A stretch of DNA of 64,000 bases. Source: Ignelater luminosus (taxonomy: Eukaryota; Arthropoda; Insecta; Coleoptera; Elateridae). Of this stretch, positions 44,825-56,590 are shown piece after piece. Within the stretch, counting starts at the first letter, position 1. Every line of letters starts with the position of its first letter. Below the pieces are notes generated by a model that was given only the letters and a program-made list of their open reading frames with translations, had not been told where the DNA came from and did not search any database. A program made the position numbers and the translations under genes. The stretch lies in NCBI GenBank assembly GCA_011009095.1, contig VTPC01091068.1, forward strand, positions 62,001 to 126,000, written 5' to 3'.

Positions 44825-45974
44825 AAAATCTCTGCCTATAAGGTTGGTTTGCCCTGAATTTTAGTAATTTAAGTGTATCCTTAAATTCTACATTTAACGC
44901 TACATGTCCTATAGGTATAATAGGATCACCTTGATATCCATGGAATATATGATTGGTCGGTTCTATATTTTTATGGCTAAAATATTCATCATAAGTTGTC
45001 TTATTGATTGTTGAAATGGGTGAACCTGAATCTAACAACATTTCTAACATGTTATCTTCTAACTTCACCTTTAATATTATAGGTTTACACATATTACTAC
45101 CTTCTACATTACAAATTGGATAAGTACCATCACCTTGTACACATAAAATTGGTTTTGTCTGTGACTTACAAACAAATTCTAAGTGACCCACCTTATTACA
45201 CTTATTACACCTATATGTAACATACTTGTAAACCCCTTTATGCTTCTTTCCACAACAGCTGCATTTCGGCTTTTGTTGAGGAGTAACCTCGTTAGCGGAA
45301 TTCTGGGTACGCCCACGTTCACTGGCTGCGGTTGATGGTTTGGTGAACTTGTTCCTATTGCCCCGTGCCTCTGGTGCTCGCCTATCGCTCTGATATTGTG
45401 CGTTGGCTCTGGTGATGGCGTTTACCCCATGATTTGAATTAGATGCGGCTTTGATTGCGGTTTCCTTTGCAACTGCACTGTCGACAATACTCTTCAGATT
45501 ATCTGTAACTGGACTTTCCACGATTTGATCGAGTACAGGACCTGGTCGGAGGCCTGATACAAATTTATCTTTGAGGACTGCCGTTATATCGGTGAATTTA
45601 CAATCGATTGATAACCTTTTTATTCTCGCATACCATTCGCTACACGTTTCATCACGACCTTGAACTGCCTGGTAGAATTGTATTCGTTCTCGGAATGTAT
45701 TCTTGGGTGGTGTATTATGCTCTCGCAAAAGCGTACACAGTTCGTCGTATGATTTATCTTGCGGTTTGTCGGGAAAACATAAATCTCGCAATGTTTTATA
45801 TGTGTCATCACAAATTAAACTTATTAGCATAGCTCTTCGGCGGCTTCCGATGATTTCATTTGCCTGGCAATATTGCGCAAATGTTTCTTCATACATTTGG
45901 AAATCTTGTCCTACCTTGAATTCCCTAATATGCCCGATTAAGGGTCGACTTGGTTTTTCATCTGTATCCGGCAT
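44811..45974 (-). CDS. gag: Gypsy Gag-protease (387 aa)
   Basis: Structural protein plus aspartic protease. Residues 1-180 are a capsid-type retrotransposon gag region (for example RIQFYQAVQGRDETCSEWY). Residues 256-269 form a CCHC zinc knuckle (CNKCNKVGHLEFVC). The protease catalytic triad is DSG at 315-317. The frame runs out at 44811, 14 bases past the Pol Met at 44824, in a different phase (Pol is +1 relative to Gag). The last dozen residues are therefore probably out-of-frame reading of the protease-Pol junction. Either a programmed frameshift or a small indel in this copy accounts for it. Confidence 0.9.
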   Translation of the reverse strand: MPDTDEKPSRPLIGHIREFKVGQDFQMYEETFAQYCQANEIIGSRRRAMLISLICDDTYKTLRDLCFPDKPQDKSYDELCTLLREHNTPPKNTFRERIQFYQAVQGRDETCSEWYARIKRLSIDCKFTDITAVLKDKFVSGLRPGPVLDQIVESPVTDNLKSIVDSAVAKETAIKAASNSNHGVNAITRANAQYQSDRRAPEARGNRNKFTKPSTAASERGRTQNSANEVTPQQKPKCSCCGKKHKGVYKYVTYRCNKCNKVGHLEFVCKSQTKPILCVQGDGTYPICNVEGSNMCKPIILKVKLEDNMLEMLLDSGSPISTINKTTYDEYFSHKNIEPTNHIFHGYQGDPIIPIGHVALNVEFKDTLKLLKFRANQPYRQRFYAVV

Positions 45975-46088
45975 TTTGGTGACTAACCCCCAGTGGTTTC
46001 ACTATCTTATTTTGCGTTGCCCGCTCTGATGTGATTATATACACTGTGTTGTATGCACGATAATTATTTATGTTAATTTGATGGTTTT

Positions 46089-46099
46089 CCTCGTCGCCA
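46089..46099 (-). other. Primer-binding site of the gypsy element
   Basis: On the minus strand TGGCGACGAGG follows the 5' LTR end (ATTACA) without a gap. TGG pairs with the CCA end of a tRNA. A tRNA-Arg-type primer is plausible from TGGCGAC, but not proven. Confidence 0.65.
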
Positions 46100-46229
46100 T
46101 GTAATATTCTTATCGGATTAATAATGAAACGATTTTTATTTGAATACCATTTTATTTCTTCAACCTCTAATGACCTCATATGTATACTGAATATTTTCCC
46201 TACATTTTATATATTATACATACATAACA
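46100..46229 (-). repeat. 5' LTR of the gypsy element (130 bp)
   Basis: Starts TGTTATGTATG and ends AATATTACA on the minus strand. Duplicate of the split LTR at 40526-41960. Unusually short for the group. Confidence 0.9.
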
Positions 46230-46489
46230 ATAAATTAAAAGTTGATATCAATTACGCGGAACTGAATAATTAAATTAATTTTGTTTCCTTCCAGAATGTA
46301 GATAAGATAGTCTAATATACCCCCAAGGGTTATTATTCCGCTAATTCTATTGGTATTGCTACAATAAGGCTGTTTCCAGACTTTTGGCTAACTCTGTATT
46401 TATCGTCATTGAAAATGCGAGTGTGTTGCCAACATAAAAACTAAAATAATGATTCATATTAAGAACTAAACTAATTATAGTACTCGCTT

Positions 46490-46790
46490 AACGGCTTGTC
46501 CTGGAAACCTGCAAGTTCTGTGAAGGTACTTCTGGGCGTGGTACGTACAAGATTTTTTCTGCAACTGCATATTAAAAAAATAATGGTCTAAAATAGAAGA
46601 ATCTAAAAAAAATATTTAATAGAAATATCATGTTGCCTCAGCTTTGTTATTTTGTTCTTGATAAAATTAGTCAGGGAAGAATGTCTATGCCTAGGGAGGT
46701 AAAGTGACGCTTCCTGGATGTTTTTGAGTTAGGAAAGTTGTCATTATAGCGACAATTGCAGGAAGAAACATTTTTCAGCATATCTGGTGA
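46490..46790. repeat. Outer inverted arm, right
   Basis: Imperfect reverse complement of 39165-39450. See that entry for shared landmarks. Confidence 0.65.
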
Positions 46791-46899
46791 ATTACTTATT
46801 TCCTAAGATTTATTGGATATTCACTGTCGATGGTTTTTTTATCACCAAGAGGTGCACTAAAAATTGAGTTTTTAATGTTGTACATTTTCAATATTTACC

Positions 46900-47143
46900 A
46901 TATTTTTTATTCTACAATACGTTCTGCGCCCCCCGTTTTTTTATACAAGAGTACAATACGATGAACAGTTCTACTGAAATTATCATTTTGGGAAATTCTT
47001 CTTGAACTCCTCAAACGCATCATATGCAGAATACACCCATTGACCATTGGTTTTTTGCCTATTACTAAAATAATTTCTAATATTCGGTGTTCGTGACGAT
47101 CTTTAAAAACTTTAAACAGTTTACAGACGACTGACATCTGCAA
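46900..47143 (-). pseudogene. N-terminal fragment of a DUF4817-type transposase
   Basis: On the minus strand, in two frames, it reads ILEIILVIGK, then VYSAYDAFEEFKKNFPK, then DNFSRTVHRIVLLYKKTGG. This is the first helix-turn-helix of the mariner-like DUF4817 family. The rest of the transposase is missing. Broken frame, no ends identified. Confidence 0.6.
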
Positions 47144-48131
47144 ATAGCGCCTGCTTCAATTTGAAAGATGCCTTTATGAATGTGTTTGTCTGTTATGGCA
47201 CGCTTTGATGAAATTTTGTTTGGATCACCCGTTATATTTTAAATGAACAAAATGGAATAGATTGAAATTCTAGTTACGTGCCGCGTTTAATTATGATTCT
47301 GGAACATTAAACAAGTAAATCTTCATAATTAATCTTGTAAGCAGTTTGATGTATGTTTACCTATTTATTACACATTTTTGATTAAGATAAGACAGGATCT
47401 TTGGATAATGGTTTGACACATTTTTAAAAGCAATTTAAACATTATGAAAATGGTTTTTAGTAAATGATACAAAGATAAAATTATACAAAAGCAAACAAAC
47501 TTTTAATTAGCCGATGCACGTAGTATGTAATCATTTTATTTAAGTAAACGGGGTTAATAAAGCTTAGTTACAAAGGCCGATATAAATTGAAAATATTTGC
47601 TTTTTCATTTGGAATTTCACTCACTTTTCTTAAATTACATGCTAGTTCTTCCCATTTGTTCATCGTTAGTGTAATAGAATCTTTGGTTTTAATGTTGCGT
47701 GTATTTAATGTAAAAAACGGTAAAGAATAATTTTTAATTTTAACATAGCATAGGTTTTAGCTTTTATAATAAAATAGATTTTTTAATAATCAGAGTAAAG
47801 CTAATTTTGTATGTACAATATTTTAACTCTTACTGTTTTGAGTCTTACTTGTGTTTGAATAAGATCATCCGCTAATTGTAAATAATTCTCCTTTATTACA
47901 TTTCAAGATTAAACCGTTTTAAAAAAGATAACATGTTCTTAAGCATTTTTTTATTTATACATATTTATCTTATCATCAAAAACCGACTACATAATAGGTC
48001 AATTAATTTTGATAGGCAATCCTGTAAATAGACGCAGACCAACCTCCAGCAATCAGTTCTTCTTCAAATTTAGATTTAATACAATCTGATAAATCTTTTG
48101 TTTTTCACCTCTAATATCTGCAAAGTTTACA
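47144..48131. other. Region upstream of AGXT
   Basis: AT-rich. It should contain the AGXT promoter and 5' UTR. No TATA or initiator could be chosen with confidence. Confidence 0.4.
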
Positions 48132-51100
48132 ATGGCACCTTGGAAATTAGATGTTGCAAACACCTTTACACCTGGTGAAAGAAATTACAGTTTACCAAAT
48201 AAACTTCTTGTAACTGCTGGTCCGACAAATTGTTCGCCGAGGGTAATATCAGCTCTAACTCAGTATTCTACAACTCCAGTTTGTAAAGAAATGTATCAGG
48301 TATAAAAACTGAAGTTATTATGAATTTATTTTTTTCTAATTATAAGTATGCCAATGTTTAGATGATGGACGACATGAGAGAAATGTTAAAATACGTTTTT
48401 CAAACTAAAAACGAACTCACCTTAGCTCTTCAAAATTCTGGAACGGGTGGACTTGAAGCAGCACTTGCAAATCTTGTGGATCCTGGAGAAAAGATTATTA
48501 TTGCTTCTGGTGGCATTTGGGGAGACAGGACGGTGGAAAAGGCAAAGATAAGAAGTATGTATGATTTGTTAAAGAAGCATGGTAAAAAGTTAGGTTATTT
48601 TAAATATCTGAAGTAGTTATCTATTGCATTATCGTAAATGACATTTATGTTTTTCTTATAATGGAAGTTAATATGAAAAAAATAGAAAAAATCAATAATG
48701 ATGACACGTTAGATAAAAAATTATTGAAAAACGGGTATTATGCAAAATTTTAGGTTTTGTTTTTTTATAAAGTAATTTATTAAAATTTTTGCTATATTTT
48801 TATTTAATGCAAGAGAGAAATTAAAAAGCGTGAAGATTTCGGAAACATTTTAAGGTTGAATTTACAAAGCATTCAATGGTAACTTAAATTTTGAATTGAA
48901 ATGCAATTTTCTTGTTGGTACGATATGTACTTCGTTTTCATTTTGCAAAGATTAAATAAATAACTATTTCAATCAAACAAAAGATCTGTATTTAGAAAAA
49001 AATTTGTTGACCCTTGCTACCGGGAAAATAATTTATAGAAACAAAAATAAGAAAAGATTAACGGTTTGATAAAACACTTGGACAAAGTTTGAGCTATACA
49101 AACTCTGAATATTTAAGTATATGAGTTAATGAGACTTGAACTTTGCCTAGATTTTATTTCCTCAACCTATCGTATGGTCTGATAAACCGATTAAGATAAA
49201 GTAATTTACACACCAAGACAAGACAAGTATAGTTCAAATTAAAGGAGCTACTTCATACACCGACAAGATTTATCTGGTATGACTACTTAGAAATTCATCA
49301 TACACTTTCCGTTATTGTCTCAAGATTCTACAACTTCTGATTTCTAATTGCAAGGTTTCATTTAAGCCATCTGTTTAAAGATAATCTATTAAAGTTAATT
49401 GAATTAGAAACAGGGAGTGTATACGCTTTTAAGGGAAAAACCTGAAAAATTTTTAGAAATGCGCCTAAACACTATATTGGGAAAAAGAAAGGAAAAGTAA
49501 AAAAAGAGTTAGAAAGAAAAAGCCGGGGATAAGAATCGGGAAAACTAGGCCTACTATTAGCATCACTGCTAAAATAAATCATTGTTACTCGACTACGTAG
49601 CCTAAAATACAAAAAGTTCTCAAGCCTTGGTTAAAGACAATAGTCTTGGTTCAAGACAAGATTTCTTTACATTAGTAAAGTGTGATTCAAAAGAATTCTG
49701 TCTACAGTAGACCATAAAAAATATAACATGTGTGTTTTCTTAATTCTCAAATAATTGTAAACAACAAAACCTAAATCCGAAATTTAGCATCCATGTTAAG
49801 TTGTGTAACCGGTACTTCTCATTCCTTAGTTTTTCTGTTGTAAGTCGTACATACGTATTATTCAATAGTTGTATTGTTTTTTCACTTTTAAGTTGATACT
49901 TGCCAGTAACTATTACGTCGTTGAGATAAAATTCATTAATGGAAAGTTTTAAAGAAAACATTTATCCTTTAGTATAAACTCTTTACTTTTGCAAATTATC
50001 TAAGTGTTAACTTTAATATTCAACAAATACAATAAGAATTATGTTTGACATGACAGTTAAACTAAGTCAGTGATGTAAACATACAAAAAAATGATTCATC
50101 TCATGTCAACATAAGGAACCAAGAAGCTCTCTTAGTTAGTTTTAAAGCATTTGAACAAACTTTATATGAAATTATGCGATATGCCAAGTTTTTTTATCTT
50201 TCTATTTCATGGCCAACCAAGGATAGAAATTTTTTTGATCAGGGGATAGTCATTAGGAATAAAAAATGACGCTTTTGTGATGCTTAAAAAGCCAATATTA
50301 ACAAACCAAGGCACAAAAAATATTTTTCATTGCCTATTATTTATTAGTTCTAGTTCAAACCTTGTACCTCAATTAAAGATTGGAGATTTTAAATAACTTA
50401 AGGAAAACACAAAGTACTGGTGTCAGAAATCTATCAGAAGAACCCACTTCAGATAGTAAAATCTTAAATATTACTTCTATATTATATTCCGGTTACCAAC
50501 TTAAAAACGGTATTACTCCTATATTCACAATGAAGGTGAGTAGGTGCAATTCATGACAGATTGCAGAAAGCTTATACACAGACCAAAAAGTACCAACAAT
50601 TAATGTTAACACTATATATAGTCAATCTAGAAAGTTTACGGAAAAAAAGAAAGCACTACTATATCTTCCCAATATAAGTTTTAAGTAATTAGACAATAAA
50701 ATTAAAGAAAAACAACTCATATCATTTTCTTATGTAAAGTCCATTTAATTAAAAACATTTTATTAGACGTCCAAAGATGCCTGAAATCAAGGCAACTACA
50801 TACTGAGAAGTAATGATGGTCCCATGCTTCTAAAACAGATGCTATTAATTTATTTTTATTCTAAAGCACCGTTTGTTTTACTTCGATTTTTATTTTTTTT
50901 ATTAGACTAACGTTTGGTAAAGCTGCTGGCTAGTTTTCAATATTCCAAGCTGAAATTTTGTCGTCCTAAGCTAACTCAAGTATTCAGATTGTTTCCACGT
51001 ATTTTACGCGGTCTTCATAAAACCAGCTCCATCTCAGTACCATTTCTTATTCTGTTTACGACTTCATAGGCTGCACTATTTCCGTTCAGGCAGTTTAAGC

Positions 51101-54100
51101 AGTTTTCTAACCTTTCTAACTCCTCATCGAAACAAAGATTCCACCAAGTTTCTTTTTCTACTTTCCATATTATTACATAGATATTCTGCTTTTATACAAT
51201 CAACAATACTTTACATACGCTATTGTTTGTTGGTATGTACATAGCTAACGATGCATATAATCTACATGAGAAATATTATGCTCTTAGGATATAGCAAAAA
51301 AAAATGTCTTGAATTTACCGAAATTCCAAAATTCCGGAAACTTTCTAGACGAACTATAATTTCCATTTATGTCATTTAAATTTAATATTACAATTAATCT
51401 TTAATATGGAAATAATGGATTTAATTAGAAACTAATTTGGATAAAAGTAATTTTTAATTTCTTATTGAATTCATAAATCACCGAAATTACTTTTAACTAA
51501 GAAAACGTTTCTGTATGATCATCTAAGGCAGACGTTGATTGTTAAAATAAAATGTTTTTTAGAATCTCAACGATTTAATTTGATTGCCAAAATGAAAATT
51601 AAAGTAAAGAATAAAACAATGAAACAGTTCCAACAACAACGTAAAGTAGAAGTATTTTGTAAAGGAAAAGAGGATTTGCATCATCGTATATTATTAATTA
51701 TAATCTATCCGCGAAGATAATACCAGGTATCTATAAGGTATTTTATGTCTAAAAAAAGTTGACATGGAAAATTCAGATCTGATAATTAGAATTTTGCTAT
51801 CGGAAATAGTTTTCTAGTTATAAAGCTATATCTGTGTAATGTAATTTGGCAATTTATTCATTATTTATGGGAAATGTATGGGTATGTGAAAATTGGTAGC
51901 ATTATTCATGACACACTAAAAGTGAGAAAAAGAAAATTATTCTTCAAATAACCTATAAGTTATTGATTCTTAGCATTATGAAGAAAACGTAAAATAGCTT
52001 AATTACTAAACTATTCTTGTTAGAGAAAAAGTAAGTACATATTTGAATTCTAGACCCTGAGTTCTATAAGAAACCGCCAGTTTTTTTCCAGAAGAAAGAA
52101 TCTTTTTGTAGAACAGTGTAATTAACACAAGATTTATACTAATTGCTTACAGAAGGTTTGCAAATCGACAATATGTTGTTGGTTATAGTTCTTGATCTAT
52201 TAACTATTAATTAATTAATTACTAATCATTGCAAAATAAGAGAGTTCTATTAGTGAGTCGTTACCACGCGTGAATAGTTCTCTTGTAGAGATTTCAAAAG
52301 TTCGATATTAATGTTTCCAATTTTAATTATTAATTACAGTTGTGGCATTGAAAATGATAACAAACACTCGACATTAGTTAGAAACAAGTTTTCCTATAGC
52401 TGATAACTATTATGATATGTATCTTACACTGTAAGTGAAACTTATCCAAATGTTTGCCACTTCAATAAAGCTCAACTAAATATTAGAGTGTTTGAACGAA
52501 GAAAAGTAGTATTGAGTAATAAGAATGTGCATTGTGTTTGGTTTAATAATTATTTTCTTTTTGACTTACTTTTGCGTTTTTTTAAGGTTTCTGACCTGAT
52601 AAGTGATAAGTGATAACTTGAAACAATATTTCTCGTGGTTCTTTTAGTCAAATTCGGCGAAACTACATATCTATCTTCTCGTTCCGTTCTGGGCATCACA
52701 AGATTTTTTTTATACTTAATGATATTTTATATTATCAAAATTGTATTTTGTAAACTTTTTTAAATACCATACCATAATGCTTTCAAAGATTTATTAGTCA
52801 TAGTTTTTAGTTTAGTTTATCATGAAACTTCAAATAATTCATATCAGATAATTTGTTTTCTTTTTATTCTTATGTTTATTGCAATAATAATGGAAAATCC
52901 CATTTGTTAATTATGTTTACCATCTGAAAATACAGTGTATATGAAAGAGTTATTTACATTTACATTCTAAAATGAAATAGGTCGGTTAATCCAAACTTTG
53001 CTATTCATATACACATAAATTATTTTATTATGCATTTTACAACATTGTTCTTATATGGATATAAATCAGAACTGTCATAAAAATGGATAAGGAGTTTTAA
53101 AGATGTCATTGCCCGAGCTCATATTTAAATAGATCTTTAGGGATTGTGACATTTTTGTTGTTACGTTAAATACTGAGTTAAAATTTATATTTGTTAGTAT
53201 ACGCTTTCCAAAACTGTTACTTTGAAGACTGTAAACACTTCTCAAAATGCTGTTTCAGCTGCCCAGGTCTTATAGGTTCAATAGCAACACTTTACCCGAT
53301 TATTTTTGTTTACAAACATGCATTTGTAACCTCTATTAATTTGTTTTATTTGCATTCAAAAACTAGTTTTCATAACTACATCATCCTAGTACTGACTTCT
53401 ACAAAATTTTACTTTAGAGTCCTTTTTCGATTTAAAATAATTTCTTTGATCATTTGAAGAGTTTTTACTAAAAAATATTGTATGTAACTCATACGCAAAT
53501 TAGGTTTTAGCCTTGCGTTCTTATTAAACATAAACTACTTTTTTCACAAATAGGTTAGTTAGGGAAAAAAAGCTTATTTTGGAGATCTATCTATTGACGT
53601 GTTTGTTTTCTCAAAGAAATTAATGACTGAACTTAAAAATGAAAATCTTCATATTACTTTGTAGTCAAATGCTATTTTAACAAATTCAACCACAGTCCAG
53701 TTTATAAAAGTATTTTTTATTTTAGCAAAGAGATTTTGTATAAGTAAGATTTTTCTAAATGAGGCCATGAAAAAATATAACAGGGTATACAAAGATTTTT
53801 AATATTTGAGTTATTTACGTTACAAACCGCGATGTAAAATACATATTTCGTCATTTTCTCTTTTTGAATCTTGTGTAAGTCAAAATCAAAAGGATTAGTT
53901 TTGATTTCTTTTTACTTATTAATGTGGATAGTGGATTAGATGTAACACAAATCTTTACAAGTATTATCCCTAAATTGAAGCTCAATTTAAATCATTTTCT
54001 GCATTATTATATGTCTATTTCTGTAAAAAGAATAATATAATAAAGAGTAATTCTTATTGTCTATTTCAGATATTGATGTAGTTAAACTAGAATGCAAACC

Positions 54101-55158
54101 AGGTGAAGTATACGACTTCGCAGAATTAGAGAAAGAAATTATAAAACATAAACCAGTTATGTTATTTATGACTCACGGTGAATCGTCTGGAGGGACAAAT
54201 CAACCACTAGAAGGTTTAGGTGATATTTGTCATAAGTAAGACCTCACAGTAACTTTACTTTAAACATAGAATATATTGTCAAAATTTGTAGGTACAACTG
54301 TTTGTTAGCTGTGGATGCTATTGTATCGCTAGGTGGTGTGCCTTATTTTCAAGATAGATGGGGAATCGATGTAGGTGTTTCTGCTACTCAAAAAGCCATA
54401 GGAGCACCGCCAGGTTTAGCCTTTATAACATTAAGTCCAAGAGCTGTGTAAGTATTGTTAGTTGCAGTAGTAATTCCTGGTAAAGATTTTACATATAGTA
54501 TAAATTTTTAGACAGCGTATGAAAACCATTAAAACACGTCCACCTTTTGTATATAACTTATGGGAATTAGCAAAAGTGTGGAACTGCTTCGGTGAACCCA
54601 GAAAGTAAGAGATCTTAATTGTATGTTGAAATAAATACAATGTTTAATTACCGTTAATTTTAGATATCACTATACTTACAATTCACATATGATATGTGCT
54701 GCAAGAGAAGCTCTTGCAGAAATTGTAGATGAAGGTTTAGAAAACAGATGGGAAAGACATAAGAATACAGCTGAAGCCTTTTGGAAAGGAATAGAAAAAC
54801 TAAAAATGAGATGTTTTGTACCTAATCCGGAATTGAGATTGTGGACAGTTAATATGCTGGTCCTTCCTTCAGATATAAAATGGCCAGTTTTACTTGATTA
54901 TTTGGAAAATAAGTAAGAATTTTACTAAGGTTTTATGTACAACTTATTAAACAATATCTTCTCTTTTTAAGATATAACGTTGTGATTGGGTTTGGAATAG
55001 GGCCAACAACTAATAAAGCTTTAAGGGTCGGAATGATGGGTTATAATGCAAGACCAGAAGTGGTAAATTATATCTTAAAAGTTCTTGAAGATGGAATCAG
55101 ATATTGTCGAAGTAGTGAGGGACAACTAAACTCAACTGCTCCAAAAGAAGTCGTATAG
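48132..55158 (+). CDS. AGXT: Alanine-glyoxylate / serine-pyruvate aminotransferase (403 aa)
   Basis: PLP-dependent fold-type I aminotransferase that detoxifies glyoxylate by transamination from alanine (serine-pyruvate exchange is also typical). Coding exons: 48132-48299, 48362-48554, 54070-54235, 54292-54447, 54512-54604, 54664-54912, 54972-55158; every junction is GT-AG and in phase. Numbering is almost colinear with human AGXT (392 aa): Trp109 stacks on the PLP ring (GGIWGDR), Asp184 contacts the pyridine N (AVDAIVS), Lys210 is the Schiff-base lysine (SATQKAI) and Arg360 binds substrate carboxylate (LRVGMMG). The N-terminal G-P-G-P-S-N motif is changed to TAGPTN. The C-terminus PKEVV is not a PTS1 peroxisome signal and no clear mitochondrial leader is visible, so a cytosolic location is possible. 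A 3-hydroxykynurenine transaminase role, known for mosquito relatives, cannot be excluded. Intron 2 is 5.5 kb. Confidence 0.92.
48555..54069 (+). other. AGXT intron 2 (5.5 kb)
   Basis: Donor GTATGT at 48555 and acceptor TTTCAG at 54064-54069. Low-complexity AT-rich DNA without a recognised nested gene. A terminus-like ACAGGGTATACAA occurs near 53780 without a partner. Short open frames (for example 53191-53457) look random. Confidence 0.55.
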
Positions 55159-55189
55159 TATTACAAATTATTCAAATCCCGTAGCAAGA

Positions 55190-55195
55190 AATAAA
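55190..55195 (+). terminator. Poly(A) signal of AGXT (AATAAA)
   Basis: AATAAA 32 bases after the stop codon on the coding strand. Confidence 0.6.
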
Positions 55196-56069
55196 TTACT
55201 TGTACAATTGCGTCTGATAGTTTAACTAACTTTAAATACAAGTATTTGCAAATTTCTGCAGTTTTTTATTGTTCAAGACATTATCTACTGCTATGCTATA
55301 TGTAGAAAAAAACCTGTGCAATGTTTTCAGCAGTTCTTTCAGTGAAAAAAACTTAATATAAAATTGTGCCTTATCTGTAATCTGTACAGTGAATAACTAA
55401 CATACAACATTGAACATTTGGTTTTCGCAATCCCTCTTACACTACTACTTTTACATTTCGCAAAATTAGATATTTTTAATCTAATTAGAAAACCTTACAT
55501 CAGAAAAACTTGTTTATGCAGTTTTGAATAATCTTTGTAGATAAGGTTAATAAAATTAACACATTCTTGTTGGGTAATTTCAGATAACAGTTTAGAAATT
55601 AAAACTTATGTGAACGTAAGACCATTAACGCCTTCTTAGCTAAATATAGGCTTTTGAAGAGGTAATAAAATTCAAGTTTAAATCAATTCGTTAGAATTTT
55701 AAAAATTTCATAGGTACAACCTATTAAAACCAGTATCCTAGTTTTTTATGTTTTTAACTGTACACCAAACGATATGGATACGTGTTTTCTGATAAATCCA
55801 CACACTTACTATAAATACATTAATAAAAGACTGTTATGAAACAATGAAACGACAATCGTTTTTACAAGATCAAACTCCTGCCTACTGGACTATTCTAGAC
55901 TATTCAAGATGCTTGATGTGTGATTAATTTTGTAAGAATTTGACTTGTGACAATAACTGATCAGTTATTTTCCTTGTGATATTTCACATTTGTTTGCAAA
56001 ATTGTATGCCCCAGATTGCCGTAAATCCGTTTTGCCTTGAATGGGCACCCTTGGCAATAGAGAAGGGCG
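55196..56069. other. Intergenic, no feature recognised
   Basis: AT-rich, no supported structure. Confidence 0.4.
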
Positions 56070-56590
56070 TACCTGTCTAGCGTTCCAAAATTCATATTAT
56101 ACAAACTTTCAATAATACGCGCCCAAATTTTCAAGTCTTAATATGCATTTTAAGCATATTTGTACGATTTTTTTAAATCTGGAAAAAACTGTGAAAAAAC
56201 TTTTTCGCATAAAATGTTGATTAAAGAAACAAAGACCGCACTCGTCTTTCTGGCGTTTTGATTTTAGAAATTAGGATAAAAAGACTGATAAAATAACGCA
56301 AATTTCAAGTGGTTAGGATTGGGTACGATAAGTGACATTTTCCGTTCACGGTTTCTCGTGTTTTACATGGAACCGCCCATGTCTAGCGTTCTGGCGTTTT
56401 CACCAAAGTACTTGCATTTCGTCACTTTACGAAAATTTATAAACGCTAGATAGTTAGGATTCGTGGAAAAATTAGACTTTTTCATAATTTCCACTGCGAG
56501 CGCATGTCCACACCTAGCTCGTTGAAATTTTCACCAGATACCTTTCTGCGTCGATGTGTAACAACGCCAGAAAGTTAGGATTCAGATCTT
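56070..56590 (+). repeat. Diverged tandem repeat, period about 120-140 bp
   Basis: GTTAGGATT recurs at 56312, 56453 and 56574. In the second and third units it is preceded by CGC(T/C)AGA(T/A)A, and TTTTCACCA recurs upstream in each. GTCTAGCGTTC recurs near 56080 and 56382. Three to four degenerate units. The composition is less AT-rich than the flanks. It may be a remnant of a satellite or of an element with internal repeats. Confidence 0.5.

Larger units (their letters stand above)
40526..46229 (-). mobile_element. Ty3/gypsy LTR retrotransposon (minus strand), interrupted in its 3' LTR
   Basis: Very short LTRs of about 130 bp, TG...CA bounded. The 5' LTR is 46100-46229. The 3' LTR is 40526-41960 and contains a 1.3-kb mariner. 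A 5-base target duplication ATAAA flanks the element (40521-40525 and 46230-46234). Internal order on the minus strand is primer-binding site, gag-protease frame, reverse transcriptase/RNase H/integrase frame, polypurine tract. No envelope frame. Without the mariner it would be about 4.4 kb. The LTRs look almost identical by eye, apart from one TA unit next to the mariner insertion, suggesting young age. Confidence 0.92.
40087..46396. mobile_element. Tc1/mariner-type inverted-repeat element, split by a retrotransposon
   Basis: Inverted arms of about 166 bp (40087-40253 and 46232-46396) begin CAG(G/A)GTTAGCCAAAAGTCT and are flanked by TA on both outer sides (40085-40086 and 46397-46398). Removing the retrotransposon and one copy of its 5-base duplication leaves an element of about 600 bp without coding capacity, that is, a MITE. 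The retrotransposon entered right at the inner edge of the right arm. Confidence 0.8.

Noticed and set aside
53191..53457. 88-aa frame inside AGXT intron 2
   Set aside because: Hydrophobic, cysteine-containing translation of AT-rich DNA with no ATG context, domain or splice support. Most likely chance.
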